Assembly (NCBI RefSeq): GCF_947495715.1
Contig: NZ_CANLZU010000001.1
Location: 226,981 to 290,980 of the forward strand
Origin: an uncultured Oceanisphaera sp.
GTDB lineage: Bacteria > Pseudomonadota > Gammaproteobacteria > Enterobacterales > Aeromonadaceae
Direction of reading: 5' to 3'
DNA length: 64,000 nucleotides
The translations under genes and the position numbers were made by a program. Positions 1-9,991 of this stretch are shown here, one piece after another (position 1 is the stretch's first letter; each line of letters begins with the position of its first letter). Under the pieces are notes generated by a model. It ran no database searches. It was not told where the DNA came from and worked only from the letters and a program-made list of their open reading frames with translations.

Positions 1-383
1 GCTGTACCTGCCCCGGCGACGTGGCCAAGGCCTTTGGTGGCGGCGCCGACTTCGTGATGCTGGGTGGCATGCTGGCGGCCCACGAAGAATGCGGCGGCGA
101 GCTGGTCGAGCGCGATGGCAAGACCTTCATGAAGTTCTACGGCATGAGCTCTTCCAGCGCCATGGACAAGCACGCCGGTGGCGTGGCCAAGTATCGCGCG
201 GCAGAAGGCAAAACGGTCGAGCTGGCGTTTCGCGGTCCGGTAGAAGACACCATTCAGGACATTCTGGGCGGCGTTCGTTCAACCTGTACCTATGTGGGAG
301 CCCAGCACCTGAAAGAGCTGACCAAGCGCACCACCTTTATTCAGGTGCGGGAACAGGAAAACAACGTCTACGGCAAGGAATAA
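1..383 (+). CDS. guaC: GMP reductase, C-terminal part (cut by window start)
   Basis: GMP reductase converts GMP to IMP with NADPH in purine salvage. The reading frame is open from base 3 and begins [12 protein letters not shown], followed by GADFVMLGG and a FYGMSS motif, the substrate-binding and flap region typical of the IMPDH/GMPR barrel fold. About 127 residues are visible, roughly the last third of a ~347-residue enzyme; the catalytic cysteine lies before the window. The gene converges on efp and is followed by a heptamer repeat and a strong terminator. Identification is from motif recognition. Confidence 0.93.
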   Translation, partial: CTCPGDVAKAFGGGADFVMLGGMLAAHEECGGELVERDGKTFMKFYGMSSSSAMDKHAGGVAKYRAAEGKTVELAFRGPVEDTIQDILGGVRSTCTYVGAQHLKELTKRTTFIQVREQENNVYGKE

Positions 384-385
384 GA

Positions 386-452
386 TGTGAGGGGTGAGGG
401 GTGAGGGGTTAAACATGTTTTCCCCTCACTCTTTACGCTTCACTCCTCACCG
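386..452. repeat. TGAGGGG heptamer repeat, convergent gap
   Basis: Three tandem TGAGGGG units directly after the guaC stop are followed by a pyrimidine-rich arm (CCCTCACT, CACTCCTCACC) that is partly complementary. The pair could form a long imperfect hairpin. It sits between the convergent genes guaC and efp, just before the terminator, and shares unit length and position with repeats near 22.7, 43.2, 44.6 and 51.5 kb. Confidence 0.7.
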
Positions 453-464
453 CTTTGCTCAATA

Positions 465-493
465 AAAAACGGCGCCCAAAGGCGCCGTTTTTT
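465..493. terminator. Bidirectional terminator, guaC/efp
   Basis: A perfect stem ACGGCGCC / GGCGCCGT with an AAA loop is flanked by an A-run on one side and a T-run on the other, so it can stop transcription from both guaC (+) and efp (-). Confidence 0.9.
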
Positions 494-513
494 TATTGAG
501 CAAAGCGTCAGGC

Positions 514-1080
514 TTACTTCACGCGGGAAACGTATTCACCGGAGCGGGTATCCACCTTCAGCACTTCACCAATCTGAATGAACAGCGGCACTCGTACTAC
601 GGCGCCGGTGGTCAGGGTAGCGGGCTTGCCGCCGGTGCCGGCGGTGTCGCCTTTCAGGCCCGGATCGGTTTCCACTACTTCCAGCTCAACGAAGTTGGGC
701 GGCGTCACGGAAATTGCGGCGCCGTTCCACAGGGTCAGGGTGCACACGTCCTGTTCCTTCAGCCACAGCTTGGCATCAGAAACGGCTTTCTCGTCGGCGG
801 CCAGCTGTTCGAAGGTCTCGTTGTTCATGAAGTGATAGAACTCGCCATCGTTGTACAGATAGGCCAGTTCCATATCCACCACGTCGGCGGCTTCTACGGT
901 GTCACCGGATTTGAAGGTTTTTTCCAGCATCTTGCCATTGAGCAGACGACGGATCTTCACCCGGCTGAACGCCTGACCTTTACCGGGCTTGACGAATTCG
1001 TTTTCGACAATGGCACAGGGCTCGCCATCCAGCATAATCTTTAGGCCGGCACGGAAATCATTGGTACTATAAGAGGCCAT
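514..1080 (-). CDS. efp: Elongation factor P
   Basis: EF-P binds between the ribosomal P and E sites and relieves stalling at polyproline stretches. The 188-residue length is normal for the family. The KOW-like N-terminal domain starts [14 protein letters not shown] and the tip loop reads KPGKGQAF, with Lys34 in the position that receives beta-lysine in enteric bacteria. The two following OB domains are complete, ending [14 protein letters not shown] ribosome binding site precedes the ATG. It is divergent from epmB, whose product catalyses a step in the Lys34 modification, as in E. coli; the genes epmA and epmC are not in the window. Confidence 0.97.
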   Translation of the reverse strand: MASYSTNDFRAGLKIMLDGEPCAIVENEFVKPGKGQAFSRVKIRRLLNGKMLEKTFKSGDTVEAADVVDMELAYLYNDGEFYHFMNNETFEQLAADEKAVSDAKLWLKEQDVCTLTLWNGAAISVTPPNFVELEVVETDPGLKGDTAGTGGKPATLTTGAVVRVPLFIQIGEVLKVDTRSGEYVSRVK

Positions 1081-1122
1081 TTTACCCTCGTGAGTTTGAC
1101 AGAGTTGCAGAAAATGCCGGCA

Positions 1123-2148
1123 ATGATACCCGTAAATGGGGGCGATTTACATATTAACTGGCAAAAAGAACTTGGCCAGGCCTTTACCTCTCCCGAGCAG
1201 CTGTTGCATTACCTGCAGATCGACGCGGCCCCGTGGCAGGCCGGCTTTCGGGCTCGGCAGCTGTTTCCGATGCGGGTGCCCCGCCCCTTTGCCGACAAGA
1301 TGCGGCCGGGTGACGCCCAGGATCCCCTGCTGCGTCAGGTACTTCCCCTCGGTGAAGAATTCGAGCAGGTGCCCGGCTTTGTGACCGATCCGCTCGACGA
1401 GCACGACAGCGCCCTGCCCGGTCTGCTGCACAAATATGAGTCTCGAGTGCTGCTGGTAGTGCGTGGGGGTTGCGCGGTGAACTGCCGCTACTGCTTTCGC
1501 CGCCACTTTCCCTACGCAGACAACAGCCCGGGCCGCGACGGCTGGCGCGAGGCGCTGGACTACATTGCCGCCCATCCCGAGATCAATGAAGTGATCCTCT
1601 CGGGCGGTGACCCGCTGATGGCCAGAGACGATCACCTCGACACCCTGATCACCGGCCTGGAAGCCATTCCTCACCTGAAGCGGCTGCGTATTCATACTCG
1701 GCTGCCGGTGGTGATTCCGGCCCGGTTGACCGAGGCACTGCAACAGCGACTCGCGCAAAGCCGGCTGCAGGCGGTGATGGTGCTGCACATCAACCATGCC
1801 AATGAAATCGACGACGAGCTGATCACCCGGCTTGCTCCCTGGCGCCACGGCGGCATTACCCTGCTCAACCAGAGTGTGCTGCTGGCCGGGGTGAATGATG
1901 ATGCCGAGGCTCTGTGCCAATTGTCGGAACGACTGTTTGAGGCCGGGGTGATGCCCTATTATCTGCATCAGCTGGACCAGGTTGAAGGCGCCGCACACTT
2001 CGCGGTAAACGACCGGCAGGCAACCGCCTTGCTGGCCGACATGCTGGCCCGGCTGCCCGGCTTTCTGGTACCCAAGCTGGTGCGCGAAATCGGCGGTGAA
2101 CACAGCAAGACGCCCATCGATCTGGGTCTTGAACCGACCCTAAATTAA
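1123..2148 (+). CDS. epmB: EF-P beta-lysylation protein EpmB (radical SAM lysine 2,3-aminomutase)
   Basis: EpmB makes (R)-beta-lysine from lysine; EpmA then attaches it to EF-P. The radical SAM motif [13 protein letters not shown] supplies the three cysteines for the iron-sulfur cluster, and SGGDPLM and the PLP-lysine region near the C-terminus ([16 protein letters not shown]) are present. The frame is open upstream to a GTG at 1090, only 9 bases from the efp start codon, but alignment of the N-terminus with E. coli EpmB from memory favours ATG 1123 (341 residues); ATG 1114 is also possible. None has a strong ribosome binding site. The efp promoter probably overlaps the start of this gene. 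Confidence 0.93.
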   Translation: MIPVNGGDLHINWQKELGQAFTSPEQLLHYLQIDAAPWQAGFRARQLFPMRVPRPFADKMRPGDAQDPLLRQVLPLGEEFEQVPGFVTDPLDEHDSALPGLLHKYESRVLLVVRGGCAVNCRYCFRRHFPYADNSPGRDGWREALDYIAAHPEINEVILSGGDPLMARDDHLDTLITGLEAIPHLKRLRIHTRLPVVIPARLTEALQQRLAQSRLQAVMVLHINHANEIDDELITRLAPWRHGGITLLNQSVLLAGVNDDAEALCQLSERLFEAGVMPYYLHQLDQVEGAAHFAVNDRQATALLADMLARLPGFLVPKLVREIGGEHSKTPIDLGLEPTLN

Positions 2149-2163
2149 CAATAAGGAACCGAT

Positions 2164-2472
2164 ATGCACGACTCCGTGACCGCAAAACTGAACGACACCC
2201 TGAAAGAGCTGTATCACCAGGCGATTGATGCAGACAAAAAACTGGCCGAGCTGCGCACTCGTGGCCAGGCCAAGTTCAGTGCCGTACTGCGGGAAGACAG
2301 CCAGTTCATCACCCATGCGGATCATTTCATGCCCTATGTGGCCGAGCTGGCGGAAGAGCTGGAACTGCTGGCAACGGCCACCGATGAGGAATATCAGGAT
2401 CTGTTGTCACGCATGGTGCACAAGATCCAGCTGCTGGCCGAAACCCTCAGTCATTTCTCCCGACTGTCTTGA
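2164..2472 (+). CDS. Small helical protein of unknown function
   Basis: A 102-residue acidic, helix-rich protein (MHDSVTAKLNDTL...) with a TAAGGA ribosome binding site, 15 bases after epmB, so probably cotranscribed. There is no signal peptide, membrane segment or metal motif. The C-terminal half (FMPYVAELAEELELL, then a second amphipathic helix) resembles the end of primosomal protein PriC in pattern only; that suggestion is weak. It is best treated as a conserved hypothetical protein. Confidence 0.75.
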   Translation: MHDSVTAKLNDTLKELYHQAIDADKKLAELRTRGQAKFSAVLREDSQFITHADHFMPYVAELAEELELLATATDEEYQDLLSRMVHKIQLLAETLSHFSRLS

Positions 2473-2487
2473 GCCCTTGCCGGTATC

Positions 2488-2516
2488 GCGCCGCCGGCTA
2501 TCCAGGCTGGCGGCGC
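2488..2516. other. GC-rich hairpin in convergent gap
   Basis: A perfect GCGCCGCC / GGCGGCGC stem with extra inner pairing lies between the 102-residue gene and the GGDEF-EAL gene, overlapping the last codons of the latter. There is no T-run, so it is not a classical intrinsic terminator; it may stabilise 3' ends. Confidence 0.4.
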
Positions 2517-4432
2517 TTGAGCCAGCCGCCCACGTCTTCGGCCGGCAAGATCTCGGCCACCGCATCTCCCTGCACCAGCAACGGCTGGCCCATGTTTTCA
2601 AGCACCTCAAGCTCCGCCGCATGATCAACACCGCAGCAAATCAGCGGTTGCTGCAGTACACCCGCCAGGGCAAACAAGGTCTCCAGCTGCCGGCGAGGCT
2701 CGCCCTCGCGTTCAATGCCGCTGCAGAAGGTGGCATCCAGCTTCAGCCAGCTGAGCGGGAGTTGCGACAGGGTTCCCCAGGCCGAACGACCACTACCGAA
2801 TTCCGTCAGCGCGATGCGAATGCCCGCCGCCCTGAGCCCTTGCATCACCTCCAGTGCCTCACGCGTATCCTGCATCGCCACATTTTCATTGATATCCAGC
2901 ACCAGTGCCTCGGCCGGCAGCCCGTATTGTTGCAACACCGGCATAATCGTTTGATCCAGCCCGGTTCGAAACAGCGCCGGCGGCACCGTCAGGCTGACAA
3001 ACACGGACGGCGTGCCCTGTACTTTCCACAGCGGCAACTGTCGGCAGATCTGCTGCAAAAACCACATGAACAGCCGCTCCGACAAGTGATATTGCTCGGT
3101 GACCCGCATCAGCTCTGTCGTTGGAATAATCCCGAATCCCGGATGATGCCAGCTCAACAGCGCCTGCAGCCCACGACAATCGCCGCCGGGCTTTTCTATC
3201 AGCGGCTGTAGCTGCAGGCTCAGGGCGTTACTGTTCAGTGCCGCCGGCAGATCGATGGCCAGCTGCTGGCGACGCGACATTTCCTTCAGCAGCGAGGGGT
3301 CGAAAAACACATAGGGCAGCCGCTCTCGCCGACACAACTCCAGCGCCAGCTCCCCTCGGGCCCGCAAGTCCACCAGGTTGTCCGCATCCGCCGGATACAG
3401 CACCACCCCCATGAGCGGCGTCAGGTAAAAGTCATGGGCATCGATGGACACCTTATCGGTCAGTGCCTGACGAAAACGGGACAGCTGCGCTCGAACTTCT
3501 TCCAGCGAGACCACGCCCCGCCCCAGTATCACCAGCCCTTCCTGCCGGGGCTGTGCAATAAACTCATGGGATTGCAGGCTCTGTTGCAGGCGCTGACAGA
3601 AAACCTGCAACAGACGATCCGCCACCTCGAATCCGAAGCGATGATGATGCTCGGTCAGATCTTTCAATTCCAGTACGGTCACACTGAAAGGCGTTTTCTG
3701 TTCGATCATCGGTGCCATGCGTCGTTGCAGGGCAAAACGATTGGGCAACCCGGTCAGCGGATCCCGCAGTCGCTGAATCCAGTAATGCCGCAGCTCCCGA
3801 AACAACAACAGCAACAGCAGGGCCAGAGTAATAAACAAGCTCACTATCTGGATATGAAGCTGCTTGCCCAGTTTGCGATAAGCCTGGTCATACTCCGCAT
3901 AAAATCGCACATTGCCATGCATGGTCGCGGTCACGGTACGAGACAGCGGCTCCAGATAGGGCGTCAGCTCGGTCAGAATGAAGCGATAATCCGGCGAGCC
4001 GGGTTGCAGCTCTGCCACCGCCCGTTCCAGCCCCCGCACCCGAGTATCGATCTGGCGAATCAAGAGCCACAGGTCGGGTCGATCGCCGAGAGTATCCTTG
4101 AACTGGCTGCTCAGCAGTATCGGGATTCGACTCCAGAGAATATCGTAACGCAGCGCCAGTTCGTCTTTAGCGATGGCATTCGCCCGCAGCAGCCGCACCG
4201 CATCCAGAAAGCGGTCCATCTCCAGCTGCAGTTGCATCAGCGACCAGGGAACCTCGTAGGTACGTTGCTCCAGCACCGTGTTGTGCTGGCGAATATCCAT
4301 CAGGGTATGGGTGGCGCCACTGCCAAGAATGAGCATGCCCAGTAACAGCAGGCCACCAATAATCAGCTTGAAGGAATGAAGGTGGCCATATTGGTTATCC
4401 GCACGCAGAAATGAAGAAAAAAACGGTCTCAT
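2498..4432 (-). CDS. Membrane protein with degenerate GGDEF and EAL domains
   Basis: A 644-residue protein with a transmembrane helix at about 22-40, a ~150-residue periplasmic helical segment, a second helix at about 194-212, a GGDEF-type domain (~223-380) and an EAL-type domain (~390-640). The GGDEF signature is replaced by RQEGL at 296-300. In the EAL domain the signature reads QALLSW (423-428), the metal-binding Asn position reads FVSLT and the usual DDFGTG reads TEFGSG. Both catalytic centres therefore look dead, which argues for a sensor or scaffold role like E. coli CsrD, though orthology to CsrD is not evident. Its ATG overlaps the stop of the upstream frameshifted gene by four bases. 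Confidence 0.88.
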   Translation of the reverse strand: MRPFFSSFLRADNQYGHLHSFKLIIGGLLLLGMLILGSGATHTLMDIRQHNTVLEQRTYEVPWSLMQLQLEMDRFLDAVRLLRANAIAKDELALRYDILWSRIPILLSSQFKDTLGDRPDLWLLIRQIDTRVRGLERAVAELQPGSPDYRFILTELTPYLEPLSRTVTATMHGNVRFYAEYDQAYRKLGKQLHIQIVSLFITLALLLLLLFRELRHYWIQRLRDPLTGLPNRFALQRRMAPMIEQKTPFSVTVLELKDLTEHHHRFGFEVADRLLQVFCQRLQQSLQSHEFIAQPRQEGLVILGRGVVSLEEVRAQLSRFRQALTDKVSIDAHDFYLTPLMGVVLYPADADNLVDLRARGELALELCRRERLPYVFFDPSLLKEMSRRQQLAIDLPAALNSNALSLQLQPLIEKPGGDCRGLQALLSWHHPGFGIIPTTELMRVTEQYHLSERLFMWFLQQICRQLPLWKVQGTPSVFVSLTVPPALFRTGLDQTIMPVLQQYGLPAEALVLDINENVAMQDTREALEVMQGLRAAGIRIALTEFGSGRSAWGTLSQLPLSWLKLDATFCSGIEREGEPRRQLETLFALAGVLQQPLICCGVDHAAELEVLENMGQPLLVQGDAVAEILPAEDVGGWLKRRQPG

Positions 4433-4928
4433 TCAGGCTCCGAATGCACGCTGATGCTGCTGAGCTGCCAGGCCATGAAGTGCAGAAGATCGGCCTGCTG
4501 CACCTTGGGCACCCGATCGAAGGGCAGCATCAACCATAGCGGACCCTTGTTACGGCGGCTCATCTTCTTGCCATCGTCCTGCCAGGCGAGAAGGGATTCA
4601 AGGGGCTGACTTGTGGCCAGTCGACGGCCACGCTGAAGCCGTTCAGGGCCTCCAGGTGCAGAGTAACCACGCGGCGATGACCGAACAGTCGAGCCACCAG
4701 CCGGTTCAGATCCACCCCCCGGTAGTGATGAGGCCTGCTCACCCAGGGATGGGTCGTGGTGATCTCGGCCTGAGGCATAACCTGCAGCTCGCTCAGGGTA
4801 AAATCCAGTCGCTCATATTGCCGCTCATCGAGCCGAATATCTCCGAGCAGGGTCAGCACCACCGGCTCCGACGCCTGGGCCTGCCATGACCACAGCAGCA
4901 ACATCAGTATTCTGCCCATCAGCTTCAT
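4429..4928 (-). pseudogene. Periplasmic oxidoreductase-like protein (molybdopterin-fold), frameshifted
   Basis: The frame from ATG 4928 encodes a signal peptide (MKLMGRILMLLLWSWQAQA) and an N-terminal part with RPHHYRGVDLNRL, then runs out of frame to a stop at 4560. In the -1 frame the expected continuation follows: LLAWQDDGKKMSRRNKGPLW and an end at TGA 4429-4431 that overlaps the ATG of the GGDEF-EAL gene. One extra C in the CCCC run (GGGG at 4602-4605 on the + strand) would restore a ~165-residue protein. Small proteins with such a DGK.MS.R.KGPLW motif are known beside sensor GGDEF genes. It is either a true frameshift mutation or a homopolymer sequencing error. Confidence 0.8.
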
Positions 4929-5084
4929 TACCGCTTCTCCTTAACACCGACAGGCCGGACATCATCTTTGATAAGAATGACATCATGCCTCAAGCGAAGA
5001 CCATCATACCTAAATCATTCAGTCTGACCGAAGTGTAATTGATTAATAACACTGTGAATTGCGATATTTTAAGCATATAAAATT

Positions 5085-5113
5085 AAAAAACCGGGCACAG
5101 AGGCCCGGTTTTT
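5085..5113 (-). terminator. groEL terminator
   Basis: The stem CCGGGC / GCCCGG with a 6-base loop is followed, reading on the minus strand, by a T-run, 47 bases after the groEL stop. A short T-run on the other side also allows bidirectional action. Confidence 0.85.
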
Positions 5114-5159
5114 GGATCATGGTCGGTTCAGCGACCAGGAAGCATAGATGTGATTCAAA

Positions 5160-6809
<1,650 letters not shown>

Positions 6810-6848
6810 TCATATTCCTTGAAACTTGAAAGTAGATAAACCGGATGA

Positions 6849-7139
6849 TTATTCGACGATAGCCAGAATGTCGTTTTCGGACAGGATCAGTACTTCCTGG
6901 CCGTCCAGCTTCTCGGTTTTCACGCCATAGCCTTCGTTGAAAATGACCTTGTCACCCACCTTGACGGACATGGCTTTCACTTCGCCGCTGTCCAGCGTGC
7001 GGCCATTACCTACCGCCAGCACCTCACCACGGGTGGACTTTTCGGCGGCAGACCCGGTCAAAACAATGCCTCCGGCAGATTTTGACTCGGCTTCAATACG
7101 CTTGATAATAACGCGATCGTGCAATGGACGAATGTTCAT
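6849..7139 (-). CDS. groS: Co-chaperonin GroES (10 kDa)
   Basis: The 96-residue lid protein of GroEL, beginning [14 protein letters not shown], with the mobile loop [18 protein letters not shown] and the beta-barrel end [11 protein letters not shown]. It is the first gene of groESL. An AGGAG ribosome binding site precedes the ATG. Confidence 0.99.
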   Translation of the reverse strand: MNIRPLHDRVIIKRIEAESKSAGGIVLTGSAAEKSTRGEVLAVGNGRTLDSGEVKAMSVKVGDKVIFNEGYGVKTEKLDGQEVLILSENDILAIVE

Positions 7140-7214
7140 CGATAACTCTCCTGATGAGTGTTGTTACCTAGTGATATAAACGGCCGGCGGCCGCAAACTG
7201 TTATGCTGTCTCTC

Positions 7215-7243
7215 TATATGGGAGCGCATTCCCCCCCTTCAAG
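7215..7243 (-). promoter_or_regulatory. Sigma-32 heat-shock promoter of groESL
   Basis: On the minus strand, CTTGAA (7238-7243) is separated by 15 bases from CCCATATA (7215-7222), close to the heat-shock consensus CTTGAA-N13..15-CCCCATnTA. It lies about 76 bases upstream of the groES start codon. Confidence 0.85.
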
Positions 7244-7338
7244 GGTTCAGGGTATAAATTTTTTTAAAAGCGCGACCGGCGACGGTATCATGGGCATCGC
7301 CTCTGCCAAGCAGGCTCATTCATTTCAAGAGATTTTTC

Positions 7339-8691
7339 GTGCTACAACACAACTCGCTGCTGACCTCCCCCATAGGCCCGCAACTGGCCAGAATGGCCGG
7401 GCCCATGGCGCTCGGCATTGTCGCCATTCAGGCCTTTAATCTGGTCGATATCTTTTTCATCGGCCTGCTCGGCACCGATGCCCTGGCGGCCATCAGCTTT
7501 ACCTTTCCGGTCACCTTTGTGGTGATCTCGCTGGCCATGGGGCTGGGTGCGGGCTTGTCCGCCTGCCTGGGCCAGGCGCTGGGCGCCGGCAACCGGCAAG
7601 AGGCCGCCCAGTTCACCAGTCACAGCCTGCTGCTGGCGCTGCTGCTGGTGTGCCTGCTGGCCGGTTTGGGGGCCGGCACCATAGACCCGCTGTTCCGGCT
7701 GCTTGGCGCCACCGATGCACTACTGGTGCCGATCCACGACTATATGCTGATCTGGTATCTGACCATGCCGCTGCTGGTGCTGCCGATGGTGGGCAATGCG
7801 GCCATTCGCGCCACCGGCGATACCCGCACCCCCAGTCTGGTGATGCTGGTGGCCGGCCTGGTCAACGGCCTGCTCGATCCGCTGCTTATCTTCGGCATTG
7901 GCCCCTTTCCCGAGCTGGGCATCAGGGGCGCCGCCATCGCCTCGGCCAGCTCCTGGCTGATGGCCACTATCGTCGGGCTCTGGCTGTTGTGGCGCCGGGA
8001 GCAATTGCTGCTCTGGCCCTGGCTGCGGCTGGACAGGGTAGTACCGCACTGGCGCCAGCTGTTGCAGGTGGCCATTCCCGCCTCCTTTACCAACCTGCTC
8101 AATCCGCTCACCACCGCCGTGCTGATGATGATACTGGCCGGGCTGGGCAAGGAGGTGGTCGCCGCTTATGGTGCCGCCTCACGCATCGAGGCGCTGATGC
8201 TGATTGCCATGATGGCGCTCAGCTCGGTGCTGGCGCCCTTTATTTCCCAGAATACCGGTGCCGGTCTGCATGAGCGCAGCCGGCAGGCCTTGCTGCTGTC
8301 GATGCGCTTTGCACTCGGCTTTCAGCTGCTGGTGTTCGGCTTGTTGTGGTGGCTGGCCCCCTGGCTGGCGCGCCAGTTTACCGACAGCGCCGAGGTAAGC
8401 CGGCACCTGACGTTTTATCTGCGGCTGGTGCCCTTGGGGTATGGTTTGCAGGGCTGCTTCATGCTGTTGGCATCGGCGCTGAACGGGCTGCGGGTATCGA
8501 GTATATCACTGCTGTTCAACGCCATCCGGCTGTTCGGTCTGCTGTTGCCGCTGGCCTGGCTGGGCAACCGATGGCACGGGGAAGTCGGTGTCTTTACCGG
8601 CATTCTGGTGGCCAACATGCTGGCGGGCATTATCGCCGGTGGTTTCGCCTGGCGGCGTTTCCCCTGGAAAATCAATCACCCGGCAAACTAA
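7339..8691 (+). CDS. MATE family multidrug exporter
   Basis: A 450-residue, very hydrophobic protein with about twelve predicted membrane segments arranged as two similar halves. The MATE pattern is visible: a first helix with P and G residues (GPMALGIVAIQAFNLVDIFFIG), NAAIRATGDTRTP after helix 4 and VAAYGAASRIEAL in the second half. Such proteins export cationic drugs in exchange for Na+ or H+; the substrate cannot be told. The start is GTG 7339 behind an AAGAGA site; ATG 7393 would truncate the first helix. The gene is monocistronic and converges on fxsA across a 630-base gap. Confidence 0.9.
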   Translation: MLQHNSLLTSPIGPQLARMAGPMALGIVAIQAFNLVDIFFIGLLGTDALAAISFTFPVTFVVISLAMGLGAGLSACLGQALGAGNRQEAAQFTSHSLLLALLLVCLLAGLGAGTIDPLFRLLGATDALLVPIHDYMLIWYLTMPLLVLPMVGNAAIRATGDTRTPSLVMLVAGLVNGLLDPLLIFGIGPFPELGIRGAAIASASSWLMATIVGLWLLWRREQLLLWPWLRLDRVVPHWRQLLQVAIPASFTNLLNPLTTAVLMMILAGLGKEVVAAYGAASRIEALMLIAMMALSSVLAPFISQNTGAGLHERSRQALLLSMRFALGFQLLVFGLLWWLAPWLARQFTDSAEVSRHLTFYLRLVPLGYGLQGCFMLLASALNGLRVSSISLLFNAIRLFGLLLPLAWLGNRWHGEVGVFTGILVANMLAGIIAGGFAWRRFPWKINHPAN

Positions 8692-8762
8692 AGCGGTAAG
8701 CCATCTGCTGTCAGAAGTGAGCCAAACTAAAACAGGCACTAACGCTGTCCCTGAGCCGTCTT

Positions 8763-8790
8763 ACCGGGCTTGCCCCGGTATCTTTCTTTA
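8763..8790 (+). terminator. Probable terminator after MATE gene
   Basis: The stem ACCGGG / CCCGGT is followed by ATCTTTCTTTA. It lies inside a wider inverted repeat, AGCGGTAAG near 8692 against CTTACCGCT near 8806, which may form an outer stem. Confidence 0.5.
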
Positions 8791-8815
8791 GCTGATGACT
8801 TACCGCTGACGGCTT

Positions 8816-9259
8816 ATACCAATCTGCCTAAATAACTGATCTGTTTAGCTTCCCTGTAAAGGTCGAACGAAGGGTCTACTCCACCGACACGCTGCAAGCA
8901 CCTCCATGTGGCGCTCATCACATGACGTCCTGTCATGTGATGGTCGCTGGAGCAGAACCCTTCATCCGCCCCTCTGCTGTGGCGTCGCCTGTGGGAGCCC
9001 CTGCAGACAACTCGGTGTTCCAGAAGAGGCAACAGAGAACGGCTCCCACGACCGTGAAATGCCAGGAACGGCATTTCCGAGCCCCCATGGGGCAGCTTGC
9101 TGCCGTATATCTTTGTTGGGTAATGGACCGAATATCCAGTGAATATTCGCAGCCGGTTACCCAGCAAAGATGGCTAGCCCAGTGGCGTGTCGAGGGAGGC
9201 GGCTGTGTTGCCTCTGGCCTGAGGCCTCAATATGACTAGATAGTTAATGGAACTGGTAT
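8816..9259. repeat. ATACCAAT-bounded multi-hairpin element, copy A
   Basis: This 444-base non-coding element fills most of the gap between the MATE gene and fxsA. It starts ATACCAATCTG and ends near CTGGTATT, imperfect terminal inverted repeats. Inside are nested hairpins: the perfect palindrome CACATGAC/GTCATGTG, the outer pair GAAGGGT/ACCCTTC, GAAATGCC/GGCATTTC, and TTGTTGGGTAA/TTACCCAGCAA enclosing GAATAT/ATATTC. A pair AGAGGCAACAG near 9025 and a GTTGCCTCT near 9212 closes the second half. Long stretches are nearly identical to copy B at 12979-13470. The open reading frames across it differ between copies, so it is not coding. Confidence 0.8.
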
Positions 9260-9322
9260 TACCTGGCGGCTTTGTGGCTGAAAACCAGGCTTAACGCTGT
9301 CTTCAGGCACCTTGTCACCGGG

Positions 9323-9823
9323 TTATTTATCATCGTCCTTGCGCTGAAAGTCCCCCTCGAAGGTGGTGCCTTCATCGCCTCGTTCCGGATGTCGGCCCAG
9401 CCGCTCCCGAGTCGTGCGGGTTTCGCTGTATTCATGATATTCGGCGGTAAAGGTGCGGCCCTGGTTGCCGCGCACATGCGCCCTGCTCATGAAGCGCTCG
9501 ATCAACGCGGCACGTACCGGCGGCAGCAGCAGCAGCACGCCCCCCAGATCCGACACGAAGCCCGGCAACAGCAGCAGGACACCACTCAGGGCCAGCATGA
9601 TACCGGCCAGCATCTCCCGCGCCGGGGTTTCGCCCTGGTTCACCTTGCGCTGGGCTTCCATCAGGGTCTGCAGGCCCTGAATACGCACCAGGCTGATGCC
9701 GACCACGGCAGTCAGCATGATCAGCGCGATAGTGCTCCAGGCGCCGATGGCCGAGCCCACCTCGATGAATACAAAAATTTCCAGCAGGGTGGCGGCGACA
9801 AACATCCAAAAAATCTTACCCAC
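9323..9823 (-). CDS. fxsA: FxsA family membrane protein
   Basis: FxsA is an inner-membrane protein whose overproduction relieves F-plasmid exclusion of phage T7 in E. coli; its normal role is unknown. Visible features are three to four membrane segments, the SLVRIQGLQTL segment, GETPAREMLAGIMLALSGVLLLLPGFVSDLGG, PPVRAAL and the acidic tail ending FEGDFQRKDDDK, like the E. coli tail. The chosen GTG at 9823 has a GAGG site five bases upstream and gives 166 residues; the frame extends further upstream but that part has no family likeness. In E. coli fxsA lies beside groES; here the MATE gene and a repeat element intervene. Confidence 0.9.
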   Translation of the reverse strand: MGKIFWMFVAATLLEIFVFIEVGSAIGAWSTIALIMLTAVVGISLVRIQGLQTLMEAQRKVNQGETPAREMLAGIMLALSGVLLLLPGFVSDLGGVLLLLPPVRAALIERFMSRAHVRGNQGRTFTAEYHEYSETRTTRERLGRHPERGDEGTTFEGDFQRKDDDK

Positions 9824-9991
9824 TAAAACCTCATCTTCGCCTGCATTGGCGATGTATTGGGGAGAAACCATCAACATGGGGGCGAAGCGCGTTATTTTCA
9901 AATCATGCAGCGCGATGATTTTAGTCCGGAGCAAGGCTATAGTAGCCGTCACCCGTTGATCTCTGCCGCCATTCAACTCACAAGGTGATTC

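Noticed and set aside
2164..2472. Assignment of the 102-residue protein as PriC
   Set aside because: Only a loose helical pattern is shared and the protein is about half the length of PriC; left as unknown.
8814..9167. 117-codon open frame on the minus strand inside copy A, and a 112-codon one inside copy B (13039-13377)
   Set aside because: Although the DNA is shared, the two frames diverge through insertions and shifts, composition is Arg/Cys/His-rich, and the sequence is explained by hairpin repeats. Not a conserved protein.
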